Positions 27,174 to 37,248 of a stretch of DNA of 64,000 bases are shown here, piece after piece. This stretch comes from Candidatus Methylacidithermus pantelleriae (GTDB lineage Bacteria > Verrucomicrobiota > Verrucomicrobiia > Methylacidiphilales > Methylacidiphilaceae). Where the stretch lies: contig NZ_CAJNOB010000001.1 of the NCBI RefSeq assembly GCF_905250085.1, positions 190,624 through 254,623 of the forward strand, read 5' to 3'. Within the stretch, counting starts at the first letter, position 1. Each line of letters begins with the position of its first letter. The notes beneath the pieces are model-generated. The model was not told the DNA's origin, did not search any database, and saw only the letters and a list, made by a program, of their open reading frames with translations. The position numbers were made by a program, and so were the translations under genes.

Positions 27174-29660
27174 ATGGGTAAGGCACTCGTTATAACGGAA
27201 AAGCCTAGCGTAGCGGCGGACATCGCAAAAGCCTTGGGGCGTTTCCAACAAAAGGGGAATTACTACGAGAACGAAAAGTATGTCATTGGATGGGCCGTCG
27301 GTCACCTGTTAGAGTTGGCTCTTCCGGGCGAGATCGATCAAAAACACAAAAAGTGGGGGCTTGAAGAGCTCCCGATCCTTCCGGAATCCTTTCCGCTAAA
27401 GCCGGTGGAAAAGCACCGCGAGCAATTGGACTGTCTTCTTAAGCTTCTCAGCCGGCCTGACATCGAGCTTGTGATTAATGCCTGTGATGCAGGCCGCGAG
27501 GGAGAACTCATCTTCCAGTACTTGTGGCGATACGCATCCGTGAACAAACCGGTCGCGCGGTTGTGGCTCCAATCCATGACGGTGGATGCCATTGGCGAAG
27601 CGTTCCGCCGGCTTCGGTCTTCGGAGGAAATGCGTGCGCTTGCGGATGCGGCCGTGTCGCGCAGCGAAAGCGACTGGCTGGTAGGCATTAATGGAACCCG
27701 AGCGCTCACGGCTGTTCGTTCGCGGCCAGGGGGATTTGCTCTTACCCCTGTGGGGCGCGTGCAAACGCCGACCCTGGCGATTGTCGTGGAACGAGACCGG
27801 AGAATCTTCCGGTTTCCAAGCCGCCCATATTGGCGGTTGGAAGGAACCTTTCAGTGGGAAGGGGGCACGTACCGGGGTAGGTGGTGGGACCCCGAAGTTT
27901 CCCAGGGGCAAAGGGAGGAGTCTGACGAGGGGGTGGGTCGACCCGATCGAATTTGGGATAAGGCAAAGGCTGAGGAGATCTACCAGAAATGCCTGGGAAA
28001 GACAGGGCAGGCTCGAGAAGAACGGAAAAGTGTTCAACAATCCTCTCCCCTTTTGTTTGATCTCACAAGCCTTCAGCGCGAGGCTAACAATCGATTCGGC
28101 TGGAGTGCTGCTCGTACGCTGGATGTCCTTCAGGCGCTCTACGAAAAGCACAAGGCGGTTACGTATCCCCGCACCGACTCTCGATGCCTTCCGGAAGACT
28201 ACGTTGTTGTGGCCGAAAGGGTTTTGCGAGATCTTTCGTCTGGTCGGTGGGGTTCGTTCATCGAGCCGGTGTTACGGGGTGGGTGGGTCGGCCCGGACAA
28301 ACGAATTTTTAATAACGCCAAGGTTACCGATCATTTTGCGATCATTCCCACAGGGCATACCCCTTCCGGGCTTTCCCCAGCGGAGGAGCGATTATTCGAA
28401 CTAGTCGTCAAACGATTTGTGGCGGCCTTCTACCCACCTGCTCGATGGGAAACCGTTGTTCGGTTCACCCAGGTGGAGGGTGAAGTCTTTCGATCGGAAG
28501 GGAGGCGTCTGGTCGAAGCGGGTTGGATGGTGGTGTATGGAAGGGAGGAGGAGATCGGACAAGAGGAGGAGCTTCCTCCTCTTCCTGCGCATGCCCGTGT
28601 CGTTGTGCAGTCGCTTGAGCTCGTAGAGGACTCTACTCAACCGCCACCGTATTTCACGGAGGCAACTCTATTGGCGGCCATGGAAAATGCCGGCAAGTTG
28701 GTCGAGGATGAGGTTTTGCGCGAGGCTATGGCGAAGAAAGGCCTAGGTACGCCGGCTACACGGGCAGCGATCATTGAGGGGCTCGTCGAGGAAAAGTACC
28801 TGGGTCGTTTTGGCCGGGAGCTTTTCGCCACTCCAAAGGCTTTCCTTCTTTTGGAACTTTTGCAGGCAGCGGGAATCCCGGCGCTTTCTTCTGCTGAAAT
28901 GACAGGGGAATGGGAGTTTAAACTGCAACAGATGGAGAGGGGAAAGCTTCCCCGGTCCCTTTTCATGAGCGAGATTAGGGATCTAACCCAACAGGTCGTA
29001 GCAAAAGCGAAAGGATTTTTGGAAAAAGGAACGTATTATAGGAGTTTTGCGGGGCGGTCTCCGCTTGATGGGTCCCCTATGGTGGAGACGCTGGAGGATT
29101 ACCGAACACTGGATGGAAGTTATCGCCTGCCAAAATACATCGCCGGTCGGCCACTGGAACCCGACGAGGCTTTGGCACTGTTGGAGAGGGGCCGAGTGGG
29201 GCCGCTGCGAGGATTCCGGTCAAGAAAGGGAAAACCTTTCGAAGCCGTTGTGCGACTGGCTCCCGGCGGGAAGGTGGAGCTAGAGTTTCCTTCCCAGCCC
29301 GAGGATCCTACCAAGGGAGACTCACAAGCTCTCCCCGAGGGAGATCCGCTAGGATTTTGTCCAGTAGACGGCAGTCCGGTCTTTGAAACGGCGTCCGATT
29401 ACCGGTGCCAGAAAGCAACACAGGGTGGGGAGGGTTGCTCATTTCGGCTCAGTAAGCAGATCCTCGGAAGACCGATTCCCCGGGAGCAGGTGAAAAAACT
29501 CCTTGAGGAAGGAAAAACCGATCTTTTGGCGGGATTTTACTCACAAAAAAGGCGTCGAAAGTTTCGCGCGCAGCTGGTCTGGAAAGATGGCAAGCTTGGC
29601 TTTGTGTTTCCGGAATCTTTTCGAAGGAAAAAAGGGAGCAAGCAAGGGAAAAACCCATAG
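27174..29660 (+). CDS. topB: DNA topoisomerase III (type IA)
   Basis: A type IA topoisomerase that passes single strands and decatenates DNA. The 828-residue protein opens with the Toprim domain (KALVITEKPSVAADIAKALG; acidic motif INACDAGREGELIF near 100-113). The topoisomerase core follows (SRSESDWLVGINGTRALT, TPVGRVQTPTLAIVVERD) with the catalytic tyrosine in AVTYPRTDSRCLP near residue 336, and GLGTPATRAAIIEGL. After about 620 come two C-terminal topoisomerase repeats, one near PLDGSPMVETLEDY..FRSRKGKPFEA and one near CPVDGSPVFETASDY..ILGRPIPREQVKKLL. The second retains only part of its cysteine set, so zinc binding is doubtful. CDAGREGE is the form seen in many bacterial topoisomerase III enzymes. 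It is flanked by gene-poor DNA and may be an accessory gene. Confidence 0.93.
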   Translation: MGKALVITEKPSVAADIAKALGRFQQKGNYYENEKYVIGWAVGHLLELALPGEIDQKHKKWGLEELPILPESFPLKPVEKHREQLDCLLKLLSRPDIELVINACDAGREGELIFQYLWRYASVNKPVARLWLQSMTVDAIGEAFRRLRSSEEMRALADAAVSRSESDWLVGINGTRALTAVRSRPGGFALTPVGRVQTPTLAIVVERDRRIFRFPSRPYWRLEGTFQWEGGTYRGRWWDPEVSQGQREESDEGVGRPDRIWDKAKAEEIYQKCLGKTGQAREERKSVQQSSPLLFDLTSLQREANNRFGWSAARTLDVLQALYEKHKAVTYPRTDSRCLPEDYVVVAERVLRDLSSGRWGSFIEPVLRGGWVGPDKRIFNNAKVTDHFAIIPTGHTPSGLSPAEERLFELVVKRFVAAFYPPARWETVVRFTQVEGEVFRSEGRRLVEAGWMVVYGREEEIGQEEELPPLPAHARVVVQSLELVEDSTQPPPYFTEATLLAAMENAGKLVEDEVLREAMAKKGLGTPATRAAIIEGLVEEKYLGRFGRELFATPKAFLLLELLQAAGIPALSSAEMTGEWEFKLQQMERGKLPRSLFMSEIRDLTQQVVAKAKGFLEKGTYYRSFAGRSPLDGSPMVETLEDYRTLDGSYRLPKYIAGRPLEPDEALALLERGRVGPLRGFRSRKGKPFEAVVRLAPGGKVELEFPSQPEDPTKGDSQALPEGDPLGFCPVDGSPVFETASDYRCQKATQGGEGCSFRLSKQILGRPIPREQVKKLLEEGKTDLLAGFYSQKRRRKFRAQLVWKDGKLGFVFPESFRRKKGSKQGKNP

Positions 29661-29699
29661 GTTTCCGGCCCGCGGGGCGGACAGCGCTGCCGACGATTC

Positions 29700-30490
29700 G
29701 CGCGCTGAGGTTTCACCGGCAAACCCAGGTGGCGCCCAGTCCCACGTTTTTCGCAGCCAAAGGCGCGGGAGGCCCTTGATTTCCTCCCGACTAGCCAGGT
29801 GTTCCCTGCGCTACTTTGAGTCTCTTCCCAATCGCCGCCAAAGAAAGGACCACACATGCTTCGTCGGATGGCTTGCAAGTAGGGCGAAGGGGACGTGAAC
29901 GCCATTGCGAGTAGGCACGACTGCCTCTGGCACCGACGGGCGTTCGGAAAGACCCAACCCTCTGCGGGCCAGAGGCACGAGGTCACGCCTTGGTAGGAAC
30001 TTCTGTCATGGCGACGCACGTGGTTGACCATGCCAATCACAGACGTGCAGGCCGGGTCGGACTTCGATCACCTCGACGCCGGCAGGGAAAAAAGCCGACT
30101 TTCAGTCATCGCGATCGCCTTTGGCGTACGGGAAGGAAAGAGAACGAGCAAGCGCGAACCGGATCCACCGAACCAAGTTTGAACCTTCCTCTTGCGAAGA
30201 TCCGATGGTTCGATGAGAAGTCTTTGGCGCGATTCGGCGCAAGGCCTGGGCGATCTCTTTGCATGCATCAGCCGGTCGAGCTACTCGACCCGGATGACGC
30301 GAACCTTTGGAGATCAGAGACCTGCCCGACAGAGACCTGCCCAACGCGCCCTCTGCGGTGGCCCTTCATCCCAGAGCCGACCTCCTTGACGGCCTTGACG
30401 ATCCCCAACAGTTTGCCTGAAAAGCCAACTGGGAGAACCCAAATCAATTGTCTCTTACCACCCGCTTTGTGATCGGCGTTTGTGCACACC
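29700..30490 (-). pseudogene. Decayed TnpB-related gene (second copy, minus strand)
   Basis: Read on the minus strand, pieces of the same family as the pseudogene at the left edge appear in different frames. From about 30480 downwards there is TNADHKA (RuvC-I-like region), then KRKVQTWFGGSGSR near 30200, EGVEV-like GVEVIEVRP and VIGMVNHVRR near 30020-30080, and PVVPTRNGVHVPFALLAS..TKHVWSFLWRR near 29830-29950. Stops and frame changes separate the pieces. Boundaries are approximate, and the 5' part beyond 30490 is not recognisable. It lies just after topB and points toward it. Confidence 0.5.
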
Positions 30491-30920
30491 CGCGCGTAGA
30501 GGGGCACGCGATCGCGTCGTACCGCAACCGCATGCATGATGAGTGCTCCAGTTGGCAACTGCTTGGCGGGAGTACGCAAAGCTCCTCCTTCTACCTCTGC
30601 CAAGCGGTCTTGTAGTCAACACCCTGCAGCTTGGTCCACGCACGCAAACTTCATTTGGACGTCCTGCTACGAAGAGCCCTATGCGTCGGCTATTGTTTCG
30701 CTGCTGGTAACCCTCGGCTGGCGGGCTTTTTGCATCACAAGCGCTCCAGGCTCGGTAGCGACGAAGGGAAAAAGCAAGGTTTCGGTTGGGGGTTCCTACG
30801 GCTAGGGTATCCGTGGAGGGTCTTCGAGGGGTTGAGAAACGAGGTGCGGTCTTCGGCCAACGACTTTTGTCCTGGTAGTTTGTAAAGGTTACCGAAATGC
30901 CCGTTTGTTTCTAAGCTCAT

Positions 30921-30940
30921 GCGATTTGCAGGCAAATCGC
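30921..30940. repeat. Near-perfect 20-bp palindrome upstream of the TonB receptor gene
   Basis: GCGATTTGC at 30921-30929 and GCAAATCGC at 30932-30940 are exact inverted copies separated by two bases. It lies about 220 bases before the TonB-dependent receptor start. It could be an operator for a dimeric repressor, or a hairpin left by an IS200/IS605-type element, given the adjacent TnpB debris. The sequence does not decide. Confidence 0.4.
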
Positions 30941-31161
30941 AAGCCAGTGGTTTGCCTAAACTCTTGGAGGTCCTTGGCCTTGGATCGACCATCTCCTCCG
31001 AGCGTGCCACAAGTCTTTCCCGTTTGGTGGTGCGGACTCCAGAATGGGAGTTCTTTTCCCTGTCCGGGACCTCACGGAGCAAACTTTTCCATAGACACTG
31101 GGACTGTCGGATCGCTTTTGCTCCTGTACGTAATGTAAACGTGTCGTAATATCGTTAAAAC

Positions 31162-33726
31162 ATGACATCTCTCAGAGTTCTCAATGAGCCGGGGTGCAGG
31201 CCACGACGGTTCCTTTTTTACCTTGGAGCTCTCGTTTGGGTTCTTGTTACGCGGCAAGCGGTATGGGCTTCCCTGAGCAACGATTCGTCCGTCTCTGGGC
31301 AAGACACCGTTTCTCCCATCCCCTCGCTCAAAGTGACACCGCCGACCCTTTCGCCTGATTCTCCTAGTAATCCTTACACCCTGCCCGAGGTAACCGTCAC
31401 CGGCGTCGGCGGGGAAAAGACGGTACTCCCCACAGCACAGCCTAACTCCTCTGTGTATGGGATTCCCGTCGAGGTGATGGACATCCCGCGCAATGTCGTT
31501 CCCATTTCGCACGAGCTTGCCGAATCGGCGGGGATAGGACAGTTTGGCTTCCTGGATCCCCTCTCCATGGCAATCCTGTCCCCAGCAGCACTAAGCCAAC
31601 TCAACTACGGGATCGCCAGTTCTCCCACAATCCGCGGGCGCAATGGACTGACTTTGATTAACGGAATTGAGGAGACCCTCAACAACAACAGCGAGCAGAA
31701 TATCCCTTGGAACTACAACATGGTAGAGTCGATGGACTTAGTCGAGGGCCCCTCGAATGCTGTCTACGGGGCAACGCAGGTTTCTGGGGGATATGTGAAT
31801 TACATTACCAAACAGCCGTACTTCGACCAGTTCCGGGGCAATCTTTGGGACACGATAGGAATGTACCAGCAATACATGTGGGGCGCCGATATGGGAGGAC
31901 CCATCGAAAACGGAGGCAAGCTTGCCTACCGCTTGAGCTACATGGGCCAGGAAAACGGCGGTTATTACCAGTACCAGCGGAATGACCAGGAGAATTTCTA
32001 TTTCGCCTTGGGCTACCACCCGGACCCATCCTATACGATCGACTTCTACGGCGATTACGGCACGTACGATTACACCCCCATGTGGGGAATGATCAACCGG
32101 CCGACCCAGTCGTTGATCCATGATGGACTTTATCTTCCCGGAGCGCTCTCTCCTGCTCAAGCGACGACCGGCTTGCTGAACAATCCCGGAGCCGCCACCT
32201 ACCTCGGCACTCCCCTTGGAATGAGCCGGCGGACCGTGCTCTTAAACCCGACCGACGGCGGTTACGGCACTACGGGTCTCATGCAGGTGATTCAAAGGGC
32301 TGCGGTTGACCAAGATCTCCAGATCGTCAACAACACGTTCTTCTGGTACCACGATGATCAGTGGATTCTTCACCCGATCTTCTACAGCGAGTCTGTGCGA
32401 GGTGACTACGAGATCGACAACCGGACGGAATGCCAGCTTCGTTTCCATCTCCCAGCGGATCTGCGAGATCCACTAAGAGAGGCCCGAGCCCTGCTGGGAG
32501 AGCTACGGCTCGACGGTCTTGTCGACACTGGAATCGAACTCCATTACCAGAAGAACTTAGACTACAATTCCGACTCCTTCATCGTGCTGAACAGTTACAG
32601 CCTGGCTAATCAGAATCCCATGCTTTGGAATGCTCTCCTCTCCAAGGCGTTTCAGGCCAGGGTCGGCAACCCCAAGGCCCCCTTCGGCGGGGAGTGGCCA
32701 ATTCCTGGTGCCCCTCCCGGCTACTACTTCGAACCCGCCAACCTCGCAGCGGGAAGCACCGATTGCCGCTATGTAGCGGTCTGCCCGTTCTACCAACAGT
32801 GGTTGAACATTTCAGATAAGCTCTCTCTCCAGGCCGGTGCTCGAGCCACGACTTACTTGGTCACCGCGCAGACCCCTCCGGGAACCCCCGCTGTGCTTTT
32901 CACCCGGCTCAACACCACCCAGCTGACGCCCCTTGTAACCGTTGGCCCGGTTTATCGGATCTTTCCCTGGATGAATGCGTACTTCGACTTTAACTGGGGT
33001 TACGTTGTTAACGCCGCTGACATGGGTGGGTTTTCACCCTTTTTTACTTCCAACCAATTCCGCTTGCCCAACGTGCTTTACGAAGGCGGATTGAAATGTA
33101 ATCTCCTCCACAACACGCTCTTTGCATCCCTTGACGCCTTCTGCCAAGAGACGTCTCTGAACAATCGTGCCGGCCTCGCTACGCCCTCTACCGTGACGGG
33201 CTTCGAAGCCAGCATGACCTACCAGGCAAGTCGCCATTTGTGGCTGAAACTTGGCTATGCCTACATGCACGGGATTGAGGACTGGACTTCGATAGGCCAC
33301 GGCCCGCCTATGTACCAAACCTATTCGACCGACCTTGCCCTCCAGCGGAATCTTCCCCTCAACAACAATGGTCGATTTCCTCCAGGCATCTACAACTTCC
33401 TAGGCTTTCCCGACCAGATCGCCAGCGGCTTGGTTACCTACCGCAGCGATCTCGGTTTGGGCGTTACCCTAGGCGCTCTTGTCATGAGCGAGCAGTCTTT
33501 GGGCTATGACTATGCAGTTAAGATTCCTACCCAGTTTATCCTAAACGCGGCCGTTTTTTATGCCACTCCGCGCTGGGAGGCCCGCATCTCATTCTATAAC
33601 TTGACCAACGAGCCGTATTGGCTTGCGTTTGGCATGGGGGCCAATGGCCTGCGGTCCTTCAACTATGAAACTATTGTCCCCGGGGTGCCGTTTTGGGTTC
33701 AGGGCACCGTAGTTTTAACCTTTTAA
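31162..33726 (+). CDS. TonB-dependent outer-membrane receptor
   Basis: The 854-residue product has an N-terminal signal peptide (about 1-37), a Ser/Thr/Pro-rich segment, and a TonB-box-like LPEVTVTGVGG near 74-84. A plug domain follows (about 95-215: IPRNVVPIS, SSPTIRGRNGLTLINGIEET, then VESMDLVEGPSNAVYG, the classic SIEV..GPxxxxYG region). The large beta-barrel, rich in alternating aromatic strands, ends in WVQGTVVLTF with the expected terminal phenylalanine. It imports a large scarce ligand such as a metal chelate, powered by TonB-ExbBD, which are not in the window. No siderophore or importer genes sit beside it, so the ligand is unknown. The ATG at 31162 has an AT-rich leader without a clear ribosome-binding site. 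The gene seems richer in C-ending Asn/Tyr codons than its neighbours, hinting at separate ancestry. Confidence 0.9.
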   Translation: MTSLRVLNEPGCRPRRFLFYLGALVWVLVTRQAVWASLSNDSSVSGQDTVSPIPSLKVTPPTLSPDSPSNPYTLPEVTVTGVGGEKTVLPTAQPNSSVYGIPVEVMDIPRNVVPISHELAESAGIGQFGFLDPLSMAILSPAALSQLNYGIASSPTIRGRNGLTLINGIEETLNNNSEQNIPWNYNMVESMDLVEGPSNAVYGATQVSGGYVNYITKQPYFDQFRGNLWDTIGMYQQYMWGADMGGPIENGGKLAYRLSYMGQENGGYYQYQRNDQENFYFALGYHPDPSYTIDFYGDYGTYDYTPMWGMINRPTQSLIHDGLYLPGALSPAQATTGLLNNPGAATYLGTPLGMSRRTVLLNPTDGGYGTTGLMQVIQRAAVDQDLQIVNNTFFWYHDDQWILHPIFYSESVRGDYEIDNRTECQLRFHLPADLRDPLREARALLGELRLDGLVDTGIELHYQKNLDYNSDSFIVLNSYSLANQNPMLWNALLSKAFQARVGNPKAPFGGEWPIPGAPPGYYFEPANLAAGSTDCRYVAVCPFYQQWLNISDKLSLQAGARATTYLVTAQTPPGTPAVLFTRLNTTQLTPLVTVGPVYRIFPWMNAYFDFNWGYVVNAADMGGFSPFFTSNQFRLPNVLYEGGLKCNLLHNTLFASLDAFCQETSLNNRAGLATPSTVTGFEASMTYQASRHLWLKLGYAYMHGIEDWTSIGHGPPMYQTYSTDLALQRNLPLNNNGRFPPGIYNFLGFPDQIASGLVTYRSDLGLGVTLGALVMSEQSLGYDYAVKIPTQFILNAAVFYATPRWEARISFYNLTNEPYWLAFGMGANGLRSFNYETIVPGVPFWVQGTVVLTF

Positions 33727-34960
33727 AGACCAAATCTTTTTCTTTTGCCCACACCCAAACGAGCCATGATGCCGCTTTCTCCCGAAACCCAGGTTGCCCT
33801 GGCAGGGTTGGGAATAACGGTGCCAGCTGGCCAAACGTAACCGGACAGGATCAGTATGAACTACGGTAGACTCCCGGAGCGACGACACGCTGCGGCGTGG
33901 GACTGCCCATAGCGGGAGCTATTCCTTTCGGTCTTGCACCGTCTTGCGGTATCTTTCCATGTTGCCGGGTTCCCTTTCCCGCTCATCTCAAACCGAAGGT
34001 GGGAAATGTTTCGCATTCGGTTTTCAAGCAAAAATTGGCGCAGGATGGAAGGCCTCCTCCGGGGATCTCCTCACGAACTTCTGATCACGAAAGGGAGATT
34101 TTTCGACTCATCGTCCATCTCCATGCCCTCTCCCCTTTCGACGTTTCCCTCCCGAACTCTGGGCCCTTCCCCCCTCGCCCTTTTCCAGGATCTTTCGGTA
34201 GGATGGATCCATCCGGCGAGCCAGCTACCCGGTGTCCCCCCCCTCTGGCGCCTTGCGGAGCGGTGATGGATTCATTCGGGGCTGCCCTAAACTAGCTGCA
34301 AGATCGGGCCTCCCGTGCTGGATTCATCGCCCGCATGCCCTCGCCGAGTACTCCAAGAGCTTTCCCCAGTGCGCATAGGATTCCCCTTTTCCAGAAAGCT
34401 TTTGGCCTTTGCTTCTCGAGAAGAAGTTTCGCGTGTGCATGGCCGGTACTCCGCGTTTTGTTGGTGCGTGTCCCTTTCGTTAAGGCGCCTGCAGGAACCC
34501 CGGCTTTTGCGCTTTTCCGTTCTTTTCTCTGGAAAGGCCAACCCCCAACCTTACCCGCAAGTAGCCGCTTCGGATGCTTTTGGCTAGTGCCATCCTTGCC
34601 GATTGTGAAGATCAACTCCCTCCCATCGGGGCGAGACACCCTTTGCAGGGCACATGCAGAAGCTAAGCCAGCGCATTCGGTGGAAACGAAAGGATCCGAC
34701 GCGAAGTAATGGCAAGGGTAGAACCGAGGGAATTTTTTGCCGTGCAGGTTTGGGTCTCATCGTCGGAGGTTGTTCAGGGCACAAACACCCGGCGGGCTTC
34801 TCCGAATGCGCTCGAAAAAAGAAGACTCGTAGTTTGCTGGAAAACGACCCAAAAAGGTCCCTTTTTCCGCGTGAGCCTGCCCCCAGGAAAGACTTTGGAG
34901 AGGGGAGCTAAAGCCCAAAAAGGAGCTTTTCCCAATCGCAGCCGAGCTGCGGGCCAACGG
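33727..34960. other. Gene-poor region (about 1.2 kb)
   Basis: The stretch lies between the convergent TonB receptor and Wzc-like genes. Overlapping short frames of 60-130 codons occur on both strands without motifs or good starts. I see no tRNA, terminator with a U-run, or insertion sequence that I can defend. Confidence 0.4.
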
Positions 34961-36979
34961 CTAGGTCACGGCGAGGAAAATCCCACGGAAACAAAGCGGA
35001 TGGGCTTGGAACTGTTGGCACGCGCGGATGACTTCTCCCCGAGTATGGGCGCGAGCACGAACGACTAAGTAAAGAGGCATTTCGCGAGGCAGTCCTTCCC
35101 AGATCGGGAAATTTGAGTCCGACAGCCACCCGATGGAAAGGAGAACATACTCGTGGAGGCTGATTGCTTCGGAAACGAGCGCTTGGAGCCCGCTTCGCAA
35201 ATCGGCTGGGGAAAGGGCCTGCGAAACTTCTCCTGTACAGCCAACAAAAAAGAGATGAGGAACCTGGGTTGCTTTTCGCAGGCCTAAAAGGAGGGCGGGG
35301 GAAGTAAAATACTCTTCGAGTCCAGGTCCTTGGCGGTCTCCCAAAAACAGTTGCGTTAGGGTAGGCCTAGCAAAATGGGCGTCGACAAGAAGAGTGTCTT
35401 TCCCTTGGCTTGCGCACGCAAGAGCGAGCGTGGCAATACAAACATCGGTATGGGTATCGCCTCGAAGCCCGAGCACGCCGAGACAGGGTCCTGGAGGAGT
35501 GGGCCCCCCGGGGTTCTTGAATGCCGTGTCTTTAGGCGTCTTTTTTTCGAAAACCGATCGGAGTTCGCCGTCGGACAACCCGGTCTGAATCCACTTCCGA
35601 ACCAGGGTTTCACTAAGTTCTGGTATGTTGACGATCGTAAGACCTTGAACTGCCTTGGATAGTTCCTGCTCCGATCGAAAGGGATGGTCCCACCAGGCCA
35701 ACCGCCTGGCTATGATGGCGCTTCCCAGAGTTCCGCACAAAAGGCCTACAAGGAGCATCTCTTTTTTGGGCGGTGGTATCCGGCGAATAGTCAGAGACCC
35801 GGTGTCCTCCAGGTCCAAAGGACGGTTCGAAAGAGAAAGCCTGGCAGCGGTGAGTTTTTCCAAAAGCGCCTGGTAAAGATTTTGAGCTGTGAGTACCGTT
35901 TGCTCCAGTCGTTCCCATTGGCTTATCTCTTGTGCCACAAGCTCAAGCTCGCGCTGGTTTTTTCGCAAGCTTTCTTCGAGTTGTTCCGTTTTGTTTTTTG
36001 CTTGCTCCCACTGCCGTCGACACTCCTCCTTGGCTTGACGGAGAGCGTCGGCAAGTTTCTTTTGGGCCCGACGCTGTTCCTCAAGCAGTTGCGGGGTTCG
36101 AGGGTTTGGGAGTTCCGCGTTTTTGGGCCCGAAAATTCCCAAAAAGCCTGATGGTTTTCCCGATGGCTCCGGCGGTAGCGCCGCAAGCTCCTTTTTGATG
36201 GTGTCTAACTTTTCTAATGCTTTTGAGACAGCGGGATTGTGAGCGATCGACTCTATTTGGAGGAGGCGTTCCCTTTGGTTGTCGGCCGCTTGACATTTTT
36301 CCCATTCCTTCTGCCAAACGGTGGCACTCTGGTGCGCTTCGGTAAGCTTCGCTTGGAGTTCTTGGGCTTGTGCAGTTAACTTTTCCCAGCGCCGGTGCGG
36401 GTCGATCCCCCCCAGAGAGGCCTGGAAGGATTGGAAGGCATTGCGGGCTTGGGCGAGTTCTTTGCCCTTTTTTTCAAGCTCTTGAGAAAGAAGGTCAAAG
36501 GGAGCCAGAGCCTGAGCCGCTTGTGCCTGGGCGCGAGCGCGAAGAATTTCTTTGCAAAGCTCCCGAAGGAGAGTTTGAGCTTTTTCTTTTGTCCGCCCCC
36601 GGGCCGAAACTTCGAGCTTGGTTGAGTCAGGCAAGGGGCGCACTCGAAGGTGGGAGTGAAGATAGGAAAGTGTTCGTTCCTCTTCTTTCTCGGAAAAATG
36701 TCTCGCTAGTTCTGTAAGGAAAGGGTCCGAGGTAAATTCCCGGGAAAAATCCTGCAAGCGTTCCCGAAGCTCTAGAGCAGTGGTTCCAGAAGACACATAC
36801 CGGAGATAGGTGGTTGCCCGGTACCCCTGGGGGAAAAAAGCCCAGAGAATGGCTGCCCCGATGCCGGCACAAAGAACAAACGAAAGCACTGCTCCTGCCA
36901 GTACGCGACGCGAGCCGAGGAGGCTTCCCCCAAAGGGAACCGCTTTGGCTCCCTTTTCTTGTTTCCCAGTGTCTTTCAT
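34961..36979 (-). CDS. Wzz/Wzc-like polysaccharide chain-length protein with degenerate BY-kinase domain
   Basis: The 672-residue protein has the layout of polysaccharide co-polymerase/BY-kinases. A first transmembrane helix lies near 28-52, a periplasmic Wzz-like part (GYRATTYLRYVSSG) and long coiled coils (about 150-400) follow, then a GNVR-like region, a second helix near 432-455, and a cytoplasmic domain with a MinD/BY-kinase-like fold. In that domain the Walker A site reads GLRGDTHTDVC, without the Gly-Lys-Ser/Thr core. The Walker A' region is LLVDAHFARPTL, and the Walker B-like strand reads EYVLLSIGWLSDS without its aspartate. No C-terminal tyrosine cluster is present. It is therefore probably a catalytically dead structural regulator of exopolysaccharide length. 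No Wzy, Wza or other polysaccharide genes flank it. Confidence 0.8.
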   Translation of the reverse strand: MKDTGKQEKGAKAVPFGGSLLGSRRVLAGAVLSFVLCAGIGAAILWAFFPQGYRATTYLRYVSSGTTALELRERLQDFSREFTSDPFLTELARHFSEKEEERTLSYLHSHLRVRPLPDSTKLEVSARGRTKEKAQTLLRELCKEILRARAQAQAAQALAPFDLLSQELEKKGKELAQARNAFQSFQASLGGIDPHRRWEKLTAQAQELQAKLTEAHQSATVWQKEWEKCQAADNQRERLLQIESIAHNPAVSKALEKLDTIKKELAALPPEPSGKPSGFLGIFGPKNAELPNPRTPQLLEEQRRAQKKLADALRQAKEECRRQWEQAKNKTEQLEESLRKNQRELELVAQEISQWERLEQTVLTAQNLYQALLEKLTAARLSLSNRPLDLEDTGSLTIRRIPPPKKEMLLVGLLCGTLGSAIIARRLAWWDHPFRSEQELSKAVQGLTIVNIPELSETLVRKWIQTGLSDGELRSVFEKKTPKDTAFKNPGGPTPPGPCLGVLGLRGDTHTDVCIATLALACASQGKDTLLVDAHFARPTLTQLFLGDRQGPGLEEYFTSPALLLGLRKATQVPHLFFVGCTGEVSQALSPADLRSGLQALVSEAISLHEYVLLSIGWLSDSNFPIWEGLPREMPLYLVVRARAHTRGEVIRACQQFQAHPLCFRGIFLAVT

Positions 36980-37248
36980 GGCACAAATCCGATCCAGAGA
37001 TGGGTTTGAGCCGAAAAGCTTTTACCGGTTATTGAACGCATCGATTCTTGGGCCCCTTGGGGGATCCCAAGGATCGTAAGCCTTTTGCTCCACAGGCGAT
37101 CAATTCAAAACACAGGTTTGTGCTTTTTGGAGGATCCTTTTTTTTGGAAAGTCGACCGGGGGTCTGTGAATGCTTGAAAGGCCTTTGTTTTTCGCGCGAC
37201 AGTTTCTCCAGCGTTATTGCGAGATCGGTAGATCTGCTGTCAACCGCT
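36980..37248. other. Intergenic region between ABC importer and Wzc-like gene
   Basis: The 269 bases are between two minus-strand genes. It should carry the promoter of the Wzc-like gene; T-rich runs occur near 37110-37145 but no convincing promoter or terminator was identified. Confidence 0.3.
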
